DNA from: an uncultured Butyrivibrio sp.
Lineage (GTDB): Bacteria > Bacillota > Clostridia > Lachnospirales > Lachnospiraceae
Length of the DNA: 44,223 nt
Assembly: GCA_947168935.1 (NCBI GenBank)
Contig: CAMVNV010000014.1
Location: 1 to 44,223 of the forward strand
Direction of reading: 5' to 3'
Part shown: positions 9,232 to 17,909 of the stretch, in pieces
Position numbering within the stretch: the first letter of the stretch is position 1
Layout of the letters: each line of letters starts with the position of its first letter
Position numbers and translations under genes: made by a program
Notes under the pieces: generated by a model
The model's input: the letters and a program-made list of their open reading frames with translations, nothing else
Database searches by the model: none
What the model was told of the DNA's origin: nothing

Positions 9232-10551
9232 TTATAGCTGTGTCTCTACAAAAATGTCATAAATTGCGCTGATGGCCTTTTCAAAGTCTCTGTTCTCAAC
9301 ACCAATGATGATATTAAGCTCAGATGAACCCTGGTCGATCATTCTGACGTTGACGTTGGCATGTGCAAGAGCTGAGAAGATTCTTCCAGCTGTACCTCTT
9401 GTAGACTTCATACCTCTACCAACGACTGCTATAAGGCCAAGATCAGACTCGATCTCGAGCATATCAGGCTTTGCAAGTCTGTGAATCTCACTAACTACTG
9501 CCTGTTCCTTACTGATGAAATCATCTTCGTGAACGAATACTGTCATAGTATCAATTCCTGAAGGAACGTGCTCAATGGAAATATCATGATCTTCAAATGC
9601 CTGAAGGACTTTTCTTACAAAACCGATTTCTGAGTTCATCATATCCTTGGATATGTTCACGCAGCAAAATCCCTTTTTACCAGCAATACCTGTAATAGTA
9701 TATTTGGACTTTCTTGCTGTTGACTCAACAATCCATGTTCCCTCATCTTCGGGCTTATTAGTATTTCTGATGTTGATCGGAATACCTTCCTTACGTACAG
9801 GGAAGATTGAGTCTTCATGGAGAACTGATGCACCCATGTATGCAAGCTCTCGAAGCTCTGTATATGTAATGATCTCGATTGACTGTGGCTTATTGATGAT
9901 CCTTGGATCAGCGATCATAAATCCGCTAACGTCTGTCCAGTTCTCGTATACATCAGCCTTAACAGCACGGGCTACGATTGAACCTGTAATATCAGATCCG
10001 CCTCTTGAGAAGGTCTTGATGCTACCATCAGGCATAGCTCCAAAGAATCCAGGGATAACTGCGCTTTCTGTTTTGGAAAGCTTTGCAGACATCTTCTCAT
10101 TGGTCTTTTCTGCATCAAAATCGCCGTTTTTAGTAAAGCAGACAACTGTTGCAGGATCAACGAAGGTATATCCAAGGTACTGTGCCATGATCTTGCCGTT
10201 AAGGAATTCTCCTCTTGATGCTGCATATTCTTTTCCGGCCTTTTCTTTAAACTGCTTTTCAATCTCCTTGAAATCATCAGCAAGTGAGAAATCAAGTTTA
10301 AGACCTGTGATGATCTCATCATAACGTGCTTTGATATCAGCAAGCTGTGCTTTAAAGTCTTTACCGGCTTCTGCAAGTGCATAGCAGGCATAGAGCATAT
10401 CTGTAACTTTCTTGTCTCCGGAATTTCTTTTACCTGGAGCTGAAGGAATTACATATCTCCTGCCCTCATCACTTCTTATGATCTTGCCGACTTTCTCAAA
10501 CTGAGCGGCGCTTGCAAGAGAGCTTCCGCCGAATTTTACTACCTTTTTCAT
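9232..10551 (-). CDS. lysC: Aspartate kinase
   Basis: Phosphorylates aspartate, the first step towards lysine, diaminopimelate, threonine and methionine. The 439-residue protein starts with the KFGGSSLA kinase motif (residues 6-13), has SRGGSDITGSIVA (about 182-194) for aspartate and ATP binding, and ends with two ACT domains (about 285-439; GIAGKKGFCCVNIS and IAVVGRGMKSTRGTAGR) that usually give feedback inhibition. AGAGG precedes the ATG. It is the last gene of the ACT/hom/lysC operon, only 15 bases after hom. With dapF nearby it points to active wall diaminopimelate synthesis. Which end product inhibits it cannot be read. Confidence 0.96.
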   Translation of the reverse strand: MKKVVKFGGSSLASAAQFEKVGKIIRSDEGRRYVIPSAPGKRNSGDKKVTDMLYACYALAEAGKDFKAQLADIKARYDEIITGLKLDFSLADDFKEIEKQFKEKAGKEYAASRGEFLNGKIMAQYLGYTFVDPATVVCFTKNGDFDAEKTNEKMSAKLSKTESAVIPGFFGAMPDGSIKTFSRGGSDITGSIVARAVKADVYENWTDVSGFMIADPRIINKPQSIEIITYTELRELAYMGASVLHEDSIFPVRKEGIPINIRNTNKPEDEGTWIVESTARKSKYTITGIAGKKGFCCVNISKDMMNSEIGFVRKVLQAFEDHDISIEHVPSGIDTMTVFVHEDDFISKEQAVVSEIHRLAKPDMLEIESDLGLIAVVGRGMKSTRGTAGRIFSALAHANVNVRMIDQGSSELNIIIGVENRDFEKAISAIYDIFVETQL

Positions 10552-10566
10552 TTTATATGCCTCTCC

Positions 10567-11775
10567 TTAAAGCTCGCGAAGGAATCCCTTAGCCTTTTCG
10601 AGCTGTGAATACTTTGCCTTAAAATCTTTCTCAGAGATCAGATCAGTAACAAATGCAAATTCTCCAAAAACTTCCTTGCTCTCTACTGTTTCAATTTCGG
10701 AACCAAAGAGTTCTCTTGCCTGATCTTCACTATTTTCATCTACTCTGACAAAAAATCTGTGAACGAAGCTTCCATTATCAGAAAGCTGTGCAGGTGTATC
10801 TGTAAGGTTCACATCCATGTGACTTCCTTTATGAATAACAAGGTCGATAAGATCCGCAACAACAGCTGATGCTGTAGCCTCTTTACCAGCACCCTTTCCA
10901 TAATACATAGTGCTTCCAAGCATATTGCCATGAACTACTATAGCATTAAATACATCATTAACAAATGCAAGAGAATTCTCTGATGGGATAAGGAATGGTG
11001 ATACCATTGTAAAAAATCCCGAATTGTTCTTCTTGATCATTCCAAGAAGCTTAATGGACATTCCAAGGCTTCTTGCATAAGCAAAATCTTCCTGAGTGAT
11101 CTTAGTGATACCCTCAGTCTCGATATCCTCATATTTTACATACTGACCTGACATAAGTGAAGCCAGGATCGCAGTCTTACGGCATGCATCATGTCCTTCA
11201 ATATCAGCTTCAGGCTTGCGCTCAGCATAGCCCTTGTCCTGTGCTTCCTTAAGGACAGTAGCAAATCCAACCTTATCCCTGTCCATTTTAGTAAGTATAT
11301 AATTAGTAGTACCGTTAAGAATACCAGTAATAGAATCTATCTTCTCATGCTTAAGGGAAGTGTTAAGGGTACGAAGAATAGGAATACCGCCACCAACTGA
11401 AGCTTCAAAAAGATATGAACAATTATGCTCTTTAGCGATCTTTACAAGTTCCGGTCCGTGAGCCGCAACAAGTTCCTTATTGGATGTGCAGACGCTGATG
11501 CCCTTTTCAAGAGCTCTTTTTTCAAAAGTAAAAGCTGGTTCAAGGCCGCCCATTGTCTCGCAGATCACGTCTATCTCAGGATCGTTTAAGATAACTTCAA
11601 TATCATGAACGATCTGAGCTTCATGCTTATCACCAGGGAAATCGCGAAGATCAAGGATGTACTTAACTTCGACTTTCTCGCCGGCGCTCTTTTCAACTTC
11701 TGCGCTGTTGGTATCAAGGACTTCAACTACACCGCTTCCTACTGTTCCATAACCTAATACTGCTGCCTTGGCCAT
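10567..11775 (-). CDS. hom: Homoserine dehydrogenase
   Basis: Reduces aspartate semialdehyde to homoserine with NAD(P)H, the branch to threonine and methionine. The protein has 402 residues. The dinucleotide-binding motif is GYGTVGSGV (residues 8-16), with the conserved ICETMGG and VCTSNKELVA segments; the active-site block EADIEGHDACRKTAIL holds Asp196 and Lys200. It is about 30 residues shorter than Bacillus Hom; the C-terminal tail (FFVRVDENSEDQ) is at most a compact ACT-like unit. AGGGAGG precedes the ATG, and a small hairpin ACGTGC-AAA-GCACGT (11795-11809) lies in the leader. It is cotranscribed between the ACT protein and lysC. Confidence 0.95.
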   Translation of the reverse strand: MAKAAVLGYGTVGSGVVEVLDTNSAEVEKSAGEKVEVKYILDLRDFPGDKHEAQIVHDIEVILNDPEIDVICETMGGLEPAFTFEKRALEKGISVCTSNKELVAAHGPELVKIAKEHNCSYLFEASVGGGIPILRTLNTSLKHEKIDSITGILNGTTNYILTKMDRDKVGFATVLKEAQDKGYAERKPEADIEGHDACRKTAILASLMSGQYVKYEDIETEGITKITQEDFAYARSLGMSIKLLGMIKKNNSGFFTMVSPFLIPSENSLAFVNDVFNAIVVHGNMLGSTMYYGKGAGKEATASAVVADLIDLVIHKGSHMDVNLTDTPAQLSDNGSFVHRFFVRVDENSEDQARELFGSEIETVESKEVFGEFAFVTDLISEKDFKAKYSQLEKAKGFLREL

Positions 11776-11895
11776 ATTGCCTCCCTTTTACTCCACGTGC
11801 AAAGCACGTATAATTATTCAAAAATTATGTAAGATGCTCACGAATGCTGAACATTTATCATCAAGAATCATCTAATACTAAAGATATATGTCCCT

Positions 11896-12351
11896 TTAAG
11901 AGACGCCGCTTCCACGGCCACTTATCTGAACTTTATGAACTCCAGTCCTTTCACCGATTGCTGATGAAAGATCTGTTACGCTCACTCCTTCATCGATCAC
12001 CTGAAGACTTATGGACAAAGATGCAACTCCGTCAATCGGTATAGACTGATGAATAGTAAGGATATTAGCGCCTGACTTTGCAATGATACCAAGGACATCT
12101 GATAACAGTCCCGGCTCATCATCTACCTGAAATGTAAGTGTGAATGTCGATCCGGAAAGTGAATCGTGGAATTCATAGATATCATCTTTATATTTGTAAA
12201 AAGAGCTTCTGCTGATATCTACCTGGGCAACTGCCTCATTAACTGTGCGTACCCTGCCAGATTCGAGAAGCTTCTTGGCTTCAACTACCTTTATAAGTAC
12301 TTCTGGTATAGCCTGTCTTTGAACAATGTAATAACCTGAATGTTCTTTCAT
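11896..12351 (-). CDS. ACT-domain regulatory protein (UPF0735/PheB-like)
   Basis: A 151-residue protein typical of the small ACT proteins that precede hom in clostridia and bacilli (UPF0735/PheB). An N-terminal helical part (AIPEVLIKVVEAKKLLESG, with a helix-turn-helix-like DISRSSFYKYKDDIYEF) is followed by the ACT domain (about 70-145: FTLTFQVDDEPGLLSDVLGI, then ANILTIHQSIPIDG). ACT domains bind amino acids, so a sensor role for the aspartate pathway is likely but unproven. The start at 12351 is chosen for its AGGAT site; a longer frame from a near-cognate start at 12426 lacks one. It is the first gene of the hom/lysC operon. Confidence 0.88.
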   Translation of the reverse strand: MKEHSGYYIVQRQAIPEVLIKVVEAKKLLESGRVRTVNEAVAQVDISRSSFYKYKDDIYEFHDSLSGSTFTLTFQVDDEPGLLSDVLGIIAKSGANILTIHQSIPIDGVASLSISLQVIDEGVSVTDLSSAIGERTGVHKVQISGRGSGVS

Positions 12352-12453
12352 GATCATCCTCATGTCACAACCATCAGCAAAAACAATGGATATTGATGGA
12401 GTATTTAAGAAAAACGTTCGCACCACGCGGACATTTGTACGTCCATGAAAGAT

Positions 12454-12482
12454 ATTCTATCACACTAAAGTGACAGAGGCAA
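12454..12482 (-). promoter_or_regulatory. Promoter of the ACT/hom/lysC operon
   Basis: On the minus strand TTGCCT (12477-12482), a 17-base spacer, then TAGAAT (12454-12459). The spacer contains the dyad CACT-TT-AGTG, a possible operator. The leader to the ACT protein is about 95 bases. No T-box, lysine or other riboswitch motif was recognised in it. Confidence 0.6.
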
Positions 12483-12551
12483 CCATAAATATTGTCCAAA
12501 CATTTCAACAAAATGTATAAAGATACATAAATTATTACCAAAAATCAGGAA

Positions 12552-13733
12552 CTATCCTGTAATTTGCAGAATATCCGGTAATAACTTCCTATAATCAAAG
12601 CTCTCCAGAACCTTCTGTTGTCCAAGGCGGGCTATTTCTCTGCGTTCATCCTCATGTTCAAGAAAGTATTCTATCTTAGATTCAAGTTCATCCCTGTCAC
12701 GTACTATAACAAGTTCCTGTCCGTCTGTGAAGTACTCTTCAAGTTCACTTCTATAAGTCGAAATAAGAAAACCACCGACTCCCATGACATCAAGTACCCT
12801 AAGGGACATACCTGTCCTAATGGATCGCATCATAAAGTTAAGATTGATCTTACTTCTATTAAATATATGCGGCATTCGTACCATATAATCCGCCTGTCCA
12901 AGATCGCGGACATAGTTGAGGGTCGGACCATCAGCCTTGGTGTATAGGTCGAGTTTGAATTTCTGTCCAAGACTTTCCAGCAAAATACGCCTTTCATCCT
13001 GGGTGATCTTCTTTTTAAGAATATCTCTTATAAGTATATCCTCATCGAAATCATAAGAATCCTTTGAAAGACTAAACTTCATATATTCGTTTAGCTTTTG
13101 TATCTTTTGTCTGGAAATGATATTCTCATCCATGATCAGGTCTTCAACGAAGGTCCTTCTCTGCCTGTCCATGATATCTTCAAAGAAGTTCTTAAGATCC
13201 TCCGGAAGATACTCTTTAGTATAGTCATAAAAGTTATATTCATTATCGTACAGATTACCCAAAAATGTTACATCATGCTCATAAGAAGGGTAGTCCATAA
13301 GCTCATCAGAAATTGCTTTGAGTCTTTTTCCATTAACTGCAAGAGGACTATAGTGCACTGTTTTTATTCCAAGGCCATTATAAAGCTCTACAAGGCCCCT
13401 GTCGAAGAGATAGATCCTGTTCTCTTCATTACCCACTTCCTTCGATGCCAGAGGAAAATGAGGGGAATCAAAAACCCATGAAATGTATGGGACATGAAGC
13501 CTATGACATACTCTTGCTATTATGGGAAAAAAATTCCATGTGAAAACACAGTCAATAGCTTTGCCGTCCTTCTTCATCTTAAGGCAGTTTTCTAAAACCT
13601 TGTCAAAGCCATCATCTTCATCCATACGGTTCCATGGATAGCGCAGCTCTTCCACATCATGGCCAAGCTCACGCATAACCATTCTTGTATCTTCACCTGT
13701 AAATTCATTCCATACATAATATAGAATACGCAT
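12552..13733 (-). CDS. CgeB-like glycosyltransferase
   Basis: A 393-residue cytoplasmic protein. It starts MRILYYVWNEFTGEDTR, the opening typical of CgeB-like proteins (DUF3880 followed by a glycosyltransferase family 1-type C-terminal domain). The N-terminal half includes FTWNFFPIIARVC and ISWVFDSPHFPL. The C-terminal half includes NLNFMMRSIRTGMSLRVLDV, GGFLISTYRSELEEYF and the tail REIARLGQQKVLESFDY, as in the nucleotide-sugar half of GT-B enzymes. The acceptor is unknown; spore-coat, wall or flagellar glycosylation are options. The start at 13733 has AGAGGA 7 bases upstream; a longer frame from 13787 is not supported. The putative structured RNA ends 85 bases upstream and could be its leader. 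Confidence 0.82.
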   Translation of the reverse strand: MRILYYVWNEFTGEDTRMVMRELGHDVEELRYPWNRMDEDDGFDKVLENCLKMKKDGKAIDCVFTWNFFPIIARVCHRLHVPYISWVFDSPHFPLASKEVGNEENRIYLFDRGLVELYNGLGIKTVHYSPLAVNGKRLKAISDELMDYPSYEHDVTFLGNLYDNEYNFYDYTKEYLPEDLKNFFEDIMDRQRRTFVEDLIMDENIISRQKIQKLNEYMKFSLSKDSYDFDEDILIRDILKKKITQDERRILLESLGQKFKLDLYTKADGPTLNYVRDLGQADYMVRMPHIFNRSKINLNFMMRSIRTGMSLRVLDVMGVGGFLISTYRSELEEYFTDGQELVIVRDRDELESKIEYFLEHEDERREIARLGQQKVLESFDYRKLLPDILQITG

Positions 13734-13814
13734 ACAAGCGTCCTCTTTTCTGAAAATGGGATAAACTCTCGATAGTCTAAAGTCCACATAACTTCAAACT
13801 CTTAAATAGATTTT

Positions 13815-13857
13815 GACAAAAAAAGAAGCATCTTGCAACTCCCTGTCGCAAGTGCTC
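13815..13857 (-). terminator. Rho-independent terminator of the putative RNA
   Basis: On the minus strand GAGCA-C-TTGCGAC (13845-13857) pairs with GTTGCAA-GA-TGCTTC (13825-13839), followed by seven T (13818-13824). There is no preceding protein gene within 390 bases on this strand, so it marks the end of the non-coding transcript, or an attenuator of the glycosyltransferase gene. Confidence 0.85.
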
Positions 13858-14098
13858 CTTCCAAACTTATAGATCAACACCATTGCCCGTGATGTAAGTC
13901 AGTATTTCAGGTCTCTAAACGTCGTTCATTACATGCTGCCATGCAACTTATATATAGATACCACATCTAAAGAATTAAATGTGATAATTATATAAACATT
14001 CATACCTCCCTGGTCCTGAAACTGATTGCACCGCTTAATACTGGTTCCCCAACCCGTACTCGATGGTGATCAATCCTTGGTTCACTTCTATAAGCGTC
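13818..14098 (-). ncRNA. Putative structured non-coding RNA, about 280 nt, family unknown
   Basis: The gap between dapF and the glycosyltransferase gene is 517 bases and holds no protein gene, but it holds a complete transcription unit on the minus strand: promoter (14105-14133), start near 14098 and terminator at 13818. The RNA can fold with its ends paired. P1 joins CTTATAG (14088-14094) to CTATAAG (13866-13872). P2 joins TGATCACCATCG (14061-14072) to CAATGGTGTTGAT (13873-13885). P3 joins CAGTTTCAGG (14015-14024) to CCTGAAATACTG (13900-13911). Two local hairpins lie inside: 13959-13986 (8 bp) and 13929-13946 (7 bp). The conserved cores I know for RNase P, tmRNA, SRP RNA, T-box, SAM, lysine and c-di-GMP RNAs are absent. 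A 6S-like RNA cannot be excluded. Alternatively it is a riboswitch or attenuator leader. Confidence 0.6.
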
Positions 14099-14104
14099 TT
14101 TTAT

Positions 14105-14133
14105 AATGTAACTGATTATCTGTTTCTAATCAA
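14105..14133 (-). promoter_or_regulatory. Promoter of the putative structured RNA
   Basis: On the minus strand TTGATT (14128-14133), a 17-base spacer, then TACATT (14105-14110). Transcription would begin near 14098. It lies about 120 bases after the dapF stop codon, so the RNA need not depend on dapF readthrough. Confidence 0.55.
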
Positions 14134-14250
14134 GAGTTTTTGGCACTTTAAAGTTTCCATAATTTTGATAAAAATTTTGTAAAAAATTAACAATGTACAA
14201 ATCAAAGATCATGTTCAAACCCTTGATAATACACGCTTTATAATTATTAC

Positions 14251-15123
14251 TTAAATCTCAACACTTCCTTCGAATACTGTTTCAGCAGGACCTGTCATGT
14301 AAACATTGCCTCTCTCCTTGTCCCATCTGCAGATAATATCTCCGCCAAGAACATGTACTGTAACTTCATCATCTGTAAGGCCGTTCAAAACACAGGCAAC
14401 AGCGCTTGCACAGCATCCAGTACCACATGCAAGAGTTTCACCTGTGCCTCTTTCCCATACGCGCATGTGAATATTCTTCCTGTCATCTACGTGTACAAAC
14501 TCAGTATTGGTACGCTGTGGGAAATAAGGATGGTTTTCAAACTTCCTTCCATATTTTTCTAAAGCAAAAGAATCCAGACTCTCATTCTCTCCAAGGAATA
14601 CAACCGCATGAGGATTGCCCATAGATACGCAGGTCATTCTGAAATTTCTGTCTTCAATCGGTATAGGGAAATCTACGATCCTGTCCTTATCGCGGAACTT
14701 GTTCTCTTCCATAGGAATCTGAGCAGGTGTAAGGATAGGTGCTCCCATATTGACCTTGACCAAAGTAACCTTTCCATTATTTACAGTAAGATCAAGATAT
14801 CTGATCCTGCCAAAAGAGCTTATGGCAAGGTCTTTGGTCTTATCTGTCATTCCATGATCATAAACAAACTTGGCAACGCATCTGATACCATTACCGCACA
14901 TTTCTGCTCTTGAACCATCGGCATTGTACATTTCCATTTCAAAATCAGCACCTTCAACTGGATTTATAAAAATAACTCCGTCGCCGCCGATCCCAAAATG
15001 ACGGTCGGAAAGTCTGCGAACAACGTCGGGCTTTATCGCTTCGGGTATCACATTTTTAGCCCCGTCTATATATACATAATCGTTACCTGCGCCCTGCATT
15101 TTAGTAAAATTAATTGTTGCCAT
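14251..15123 (-). CDS. dapF: Diaminopimelate epimerase
   Basis: Converts LL- to meso-diaminopimelate, the precursor of lysine and of peptidoglycan cross-links. The protein has 290 residues. Both active-site cysteines are present: Cys76 in ADGSRAEMCGNGIRC and Cys233 in GETLACGTGCCASA. The N-terminal KMQGAGNDYVYID is also diagnostic. A purine-rich site (AAGGA) lies upstream of the ATG. It stands alone between the hairpin after hslO and the structured RNA; it shares pathway, but not operon, with the lysC operon at 9.2-12.4 kb. Confidence 0.97.
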   Translation of the reverse strand: MATINFTKMQGAGNDYVYIDGAKNVIPEAIKPDVVRRLSDRHFGIGGDGVIFINPVEGADFEMEMYNADGSRAEMCGNGIRCVAKFVYDHGMTDKTKDLAISSFGRIRYLDLTVNNGKVTLVKVNMGAPILTPAQIPMEENKFRDKDRIVDFPIPIEDRNFRMTCVSMGNPHAVVFLGENESLDSFALEKYGRKFENHPYFPQRTNTEFVHVDDRKNIHMRVWERGTGETLACGTGCCASAVACVLNGLTDDEVTVHVLGGDIICRWDKERGNVYMTGPAETVFEGSVEI

Positions 15124-15177
15124 GATGTCTATTCCTTTCTAAACTATCAAGAAAAAAGTCTTCTCTTTTAGCACAAA

Positions 15178-15208
15178 CGGCAATGGCGTATACTCTGCGC
15201 CATTGCCG
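15178..15208 (-). terminator. Hairpin between hslO and dapF, probable terminator
   Basis: CGGCAATGGCG (15178-15188) and CGCCATTGCCG (15198-15208) form a perfect 11-bp GC-rich stem. On the minus strand only a short TTTGTG follows, so termination may be partial, giving reduced readthrough into dapF. Confidence 0.6.
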
Positions 15209-15274
15209 AAAAAATCATTACGTATTTTATTATAACCCTTTTAATATTTCCTTCAATAGCGTTTACAAAATTCC

Positions 15275-16171
15275 TTAGCGTGCTTTTGCCTTAAGTGCCT
15301 TGAGCTCTTCTATGCTAAAATCATATTTTTTCTCGCAAAAATGACATTTTGTCTCAATAGGCTTTCCATCTTTAATGATGTCATTAAGCTCTTTTTTGCC
15401 AAGAAGGATAAGGCCTCTTGATACGCGGTCCTTAGAGCAGTTGCAGTGCCATGAAACTGGCATTGTTCCGTTCCATTTGATATCAAAGCCTTCAAGAACT
15501 ATCTCAAGCATCTGTTCAGGACTCTTGCCTTCTTTAAGGATCTCTGTAACTGAAGAAAGCTTACGAAGGTTCTCTTCAAGATGGGATATAACAGCTTCAT
15601 CAGCAAAAGGCATAAGCTGAACGATAAAGCCGCCAGCTTCTCTTACTGTGTTTTCATTGTTCATAAGAACGCCAAGTCCAACTGATGAAGGTGTCTGCTG
15701 AGACTGGGCAAAATAGTATGTGAAGTCTTCTGCAATCTCACCTGTATAAAGAGGAACCTGTCCAACATAAGGATCCTTCATACCCATATCGCGGATAACA
15801 GTAAATGATCCCTTACCGATGGCGCCGCCTACATTAAGATGTCCTGCATCATTTGGAGGAAGGATAACCAGTCCGTTATTAACATATCCCTTAACCTCGC
15901 CTTTATTGTTAGCTGTAGCAAGAAGTCCTCCAAGAGGGCCGTCGCCATCTATCTTAACAGTGATAAGATCCTTCTCATTCTCCATCATGGAGCCCATCAT
16001 TAAAGTTCCAGACATAAGTCGTCCAAGAGCTGCTGTAGCTATGGGACTTGTGTTATGAAGCTTTCTTGCGTTTTCTACAAGATCTCTTGAAGTAACAGCA
16101 AAAGCTCTTATCTGATCTGATGCAGCTGTTGCACGCACCATATAATCTTTGTAACTTGCATTTGTTTCCAT
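15275..16171 (-). CDS. hslO: Redox-regulated chaperone Hsp33
   Basis: Holdase chaperone switched on by oxidative unfolding; it acts in the cytoplasm. The 298-residue protein carries the C-terminal zinc motif: Cys243-x-Cys245 in WHCNCSKD and Cys276-x-x-Cys279 in KCHFCEKKY, which releases zinc on oxidation. The N-terminal substrate-binding domain has the usual ATAALGRLMSGTLMMG and GYVNNG segments. AGGA lies upstream of the ATG. The next gene upstream is the methyltransferase gene, 27 bases away, so the two are probably cotranscribed. A stress chaperone fits an anaerobe exposed to oxygen. Confidence 0.97.
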   Translation of the reverse strand: METNASYKDYMVRATAASDQIRAFAVTSRDLVENARKLHNTSPIATAALGRLMSGTLMMGSMMENEKDLITVKIDGDGPLGGLLATANNKGEVKGYVNNGLVILPPNDAGHLNVGGAIGKGSFTVIRDMGMKDPYVGQVPLYTGEIAEDFTYYFAQSQQTPSSVGLGVLMNNENTVREAGGFIVQLMPFADEAVISHLEENLRKLSSVTEILKEGKSPEQMLEIVLEGFDIKWNGTMPVSWHCNCSKDRVSRGLILLGKKELNDIIKDGKPIETKCHFCEKKYDFSIEELKALKAKAR

Positions 16172-16198
16172 TAAAATAATCCTCTTTCAGATCTGTAT

Positions 16199-17080
16199 TT
16201 ATTCCCCAATAACCTTAACGTTATTCTCAGAATTTTTTCTTGCAATAATATATATTCTCTCGCTCTCTTCATCAGGGTCATTATGGGTATCAGCATCAAT
16301 TGCCTTAACAAATTCCATTCCGGACTCTTTTACTATAGAGAGCATCTCTTCAAGGGTATAACCCTTTTGGAAGTGGGTTTCATTAAACTTTCTATATCTG
16401 TTATCTTCCTCGTGGACAAAAATGGTAAGATCATACTCATTAATAGAAGATTCGCTGTCAAACCAGTTATCCCATATAAAAGCACAATCCTCCCTGTCCT
16501 CAGCTATTGTCGTATCGCCAATAACGTCGCGGTATTTATGAAGGGTATTAAAGTCAAAAATAATAATTCCGCCCGGATACAGATAATTATTTACAAGCTT
16601 TAGCATTTTAACAACATCTGCGTTTTCCGTCAAATAATTGACACTGTCGCACACACTTAAAAATGTTCCTGCTGTGCAAAACAGTTCAAACTCTCTCATA
16701 TCCTGCTCAAGATACATGATGTCGTGGCCGGACTTGTCTTTTTTATTTATAGCAATCTGAAGCATCTGCTGGGAATTATCTATTCCCATGATGTCATAGC
16801 CCCTTGAAGCCATCTCTTCGGCAAAAGAGCCTGTACCGCAGCCAAGTTCCACGATAAGATTGCGCTCCTGAGAGAGCATTTCCTCTTCTGAGACCTCATC
16901 TTCAGACGCCTCACCTTCACAAGAGGGCTCCTTCTCCTTAACCTTATTTACCGCATCCTTTTTGGGCTTTGAAATTCCGTACGTATTAATTAGCTCGCTT
17001 ATATAATCCGCCCATTCACTGTAGGGTGTCTCATCCATAAAAGTATCGTATACAAGCGCAAAATCTGAATATGAATCCAT
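16199..17080 (-). CDS. Class I SAM-dependent methyltransferase
   Basis: A 293-residue methyltransferase. The N-terminal YSDFALVYDTFMDETPYSEW and motif I (LIVELGCGTGS, about residues 75-85) are typical of the clostridial group that follows ispD or lies near hslO. Later motifs include DIMGIDNSQQML and FDFNTLHKY. Residues about 38-74 form a very charged insert rich in Lys and Glu (KPKKDAVNKVKEKE, then SEDEVSEEEM) between the N-terminal helices and motif I; relatives I know lack it. The start at 17080 is fixed by AGAGGT; a longer frame to 17116 overlaps ispD and is not supported. The substrate is unknown. Confidence 0.88.
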   Translation of the reverse strand: MDSYSDFALVYDTFMDETPYSEWADYISELINTYGISKPKKDAVNKVKEKEPSCEGEASEDEVSEEEMLSQERNLIVELGCGTGSFAEEMASRGYDIMGIDNSQQMLQIAINKKDKSGHDIMYLEQDMREFELFCTAGTFLSVCDSVNYLTENADVVKMLKLVNNYLYPGGIIIFDFNTLHKYRDVIGDTTIAEDREDCAFIWDNWFDSESSINEYDLTIFVHEEDNRYRKFNETHFQKGYTLEEMLSIVKESGMEFVKAIDADTHNDPDEESERIYIIARKNSENNVKVIGE

Positions 17081-17097
17081 AGTAACCTCTAGTCTTA

Positions 17098-17829
17098 TTA
17101 CATCTCCTGGCGCCACTCGCAGTCATTTCTAAAGCGCTGAAGATCTGCATCTGTAGTAATTTTATAATTATTCTCATCACCCGGGATCATGACTATCTTC
17201 ATGCCGTCCATGATAGCAGGTTCACTGCTTCCATGAATATGATCCATCTGAGCTTCTGTAAGTTTTTTATTGGCTGCAAGGTATTTGCCAAATCTGAATA
17301 CTTCAGGAGCCTGGCCTGCAAGTACCTTAGACCTTTCAAGAAGATCCGTCAAATGTTTGCCATCCTCTGACATATATACAGTATCTCGCATCTTAAGAAC
17401 AGGTATAGCTCCATCTGCTTCATCTGCTGCCTCTATGCAGGCATCCAGCATCTGTCTTGTCATGCATGGTCTTGCTGCATCGATAACAGCTACAAGATCT
17501 CCGTCTCCCACTGTATTTTCAAGCTTTAAAAGACCACTTAAAACCGACATCTGCCTGTTAAAACCAGGTGTAGCATACTTGATCTCAACACCATGCCTTC
17601 CACTGTCGCGCATAGCTGCTCCGCAGCACCCGCTTACAAGATCTTTGTACTCATCTGCACACACGATCACGACTGTGGAAATGACAGGATCTGAAATAAC
17701 TGTATCCAGAACATAAGAAATAAGCGGTCTTCCACAGATATCAATATACTGCTTTGGAACATCAGTACTACTTATACGTGCGCCGACTCCGCCTGCAAGA
17801 ATGATAGCTGAACATGAAATAACACTCAT
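17098..17829 (-). CDS. ispD: IspD-family cytidylyltransferase
   Basis: A 243-residue nucleotidyltransferase of the IspD/TarI group. IspD makes CDP-methylerythritol in the isoprenoid MEP pathway; TarI makes CDP-ribitol for teichoic acids. The nucleotide loop is ILAGGVGARISSTDVPKQY (about residues 10-28), with VAVIDAARPCMT for metal and CTP binding, and the late KITTDADLQRF, all shared by both. The segment after LAGQAPEVFRF reads GSSEPAIMDG, which departs from the usual IspD text, so TarI-like or broader sugar-alcohol specificity is possible. It ends 17 bases before the methyltransferase start, which suggests an operon with it and hslO. Confidence 0.8.
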   Translation of the reverse strand: MSVISCSAIILAGGVGARISSTDVPKQYIDICGRPLISYVLDTVISDPVISTVVIVCADEYKDLVSGCCGAAMRDSGRHGVEIKYATPGFNRQMSVLSGLLKLENTVGDGDLVAVIDAARPCMTRQMLDACIEAADEADGAIPVLKMRDTVYMSEDGKHLTDLLERSKVLAGQAPEVFRFGKYLAANKKLTEAQMDHIHGSSEPAIMDGMKIVMIPGDENNYKITTDADLQRFRNDCEWRQEM

Positions 17830-17909
17830 AAGAATACCCCTTTTATATGATAAGACATCTTTTTTGAAAAAATAGTTCTATAGGTTATTTCGACATATAA
17901 GTTTATTAA

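Noticed and set aside
9647..10324. 225-residue open frame on the plus strand inside lysC
   Set aside because: Antisense to a clearly real gene, with no ribosome binding site and a Ser/Pro/Leu-rich translation typical of a shadow frame.
12352..12446. Leader-peptide attenuator before the ACT/hom/lysC operon
   Set aside because: A 13-codon ORF exists but has no run of Thr, Ile, Met or Lys codons and no terminator/antiterminator pair follows.
13818..14098. T-box, SRP RNA, RNase P or tmRNA identity for the structured RNA
   Set aside because: The T-box antiterminator core, the SRP helix 8 loop, the RNase P core and a tmRNA CCA end are all missing; one GGAAGGAGCA stretch near the end only superficially resembles SRP and is not paired properly.
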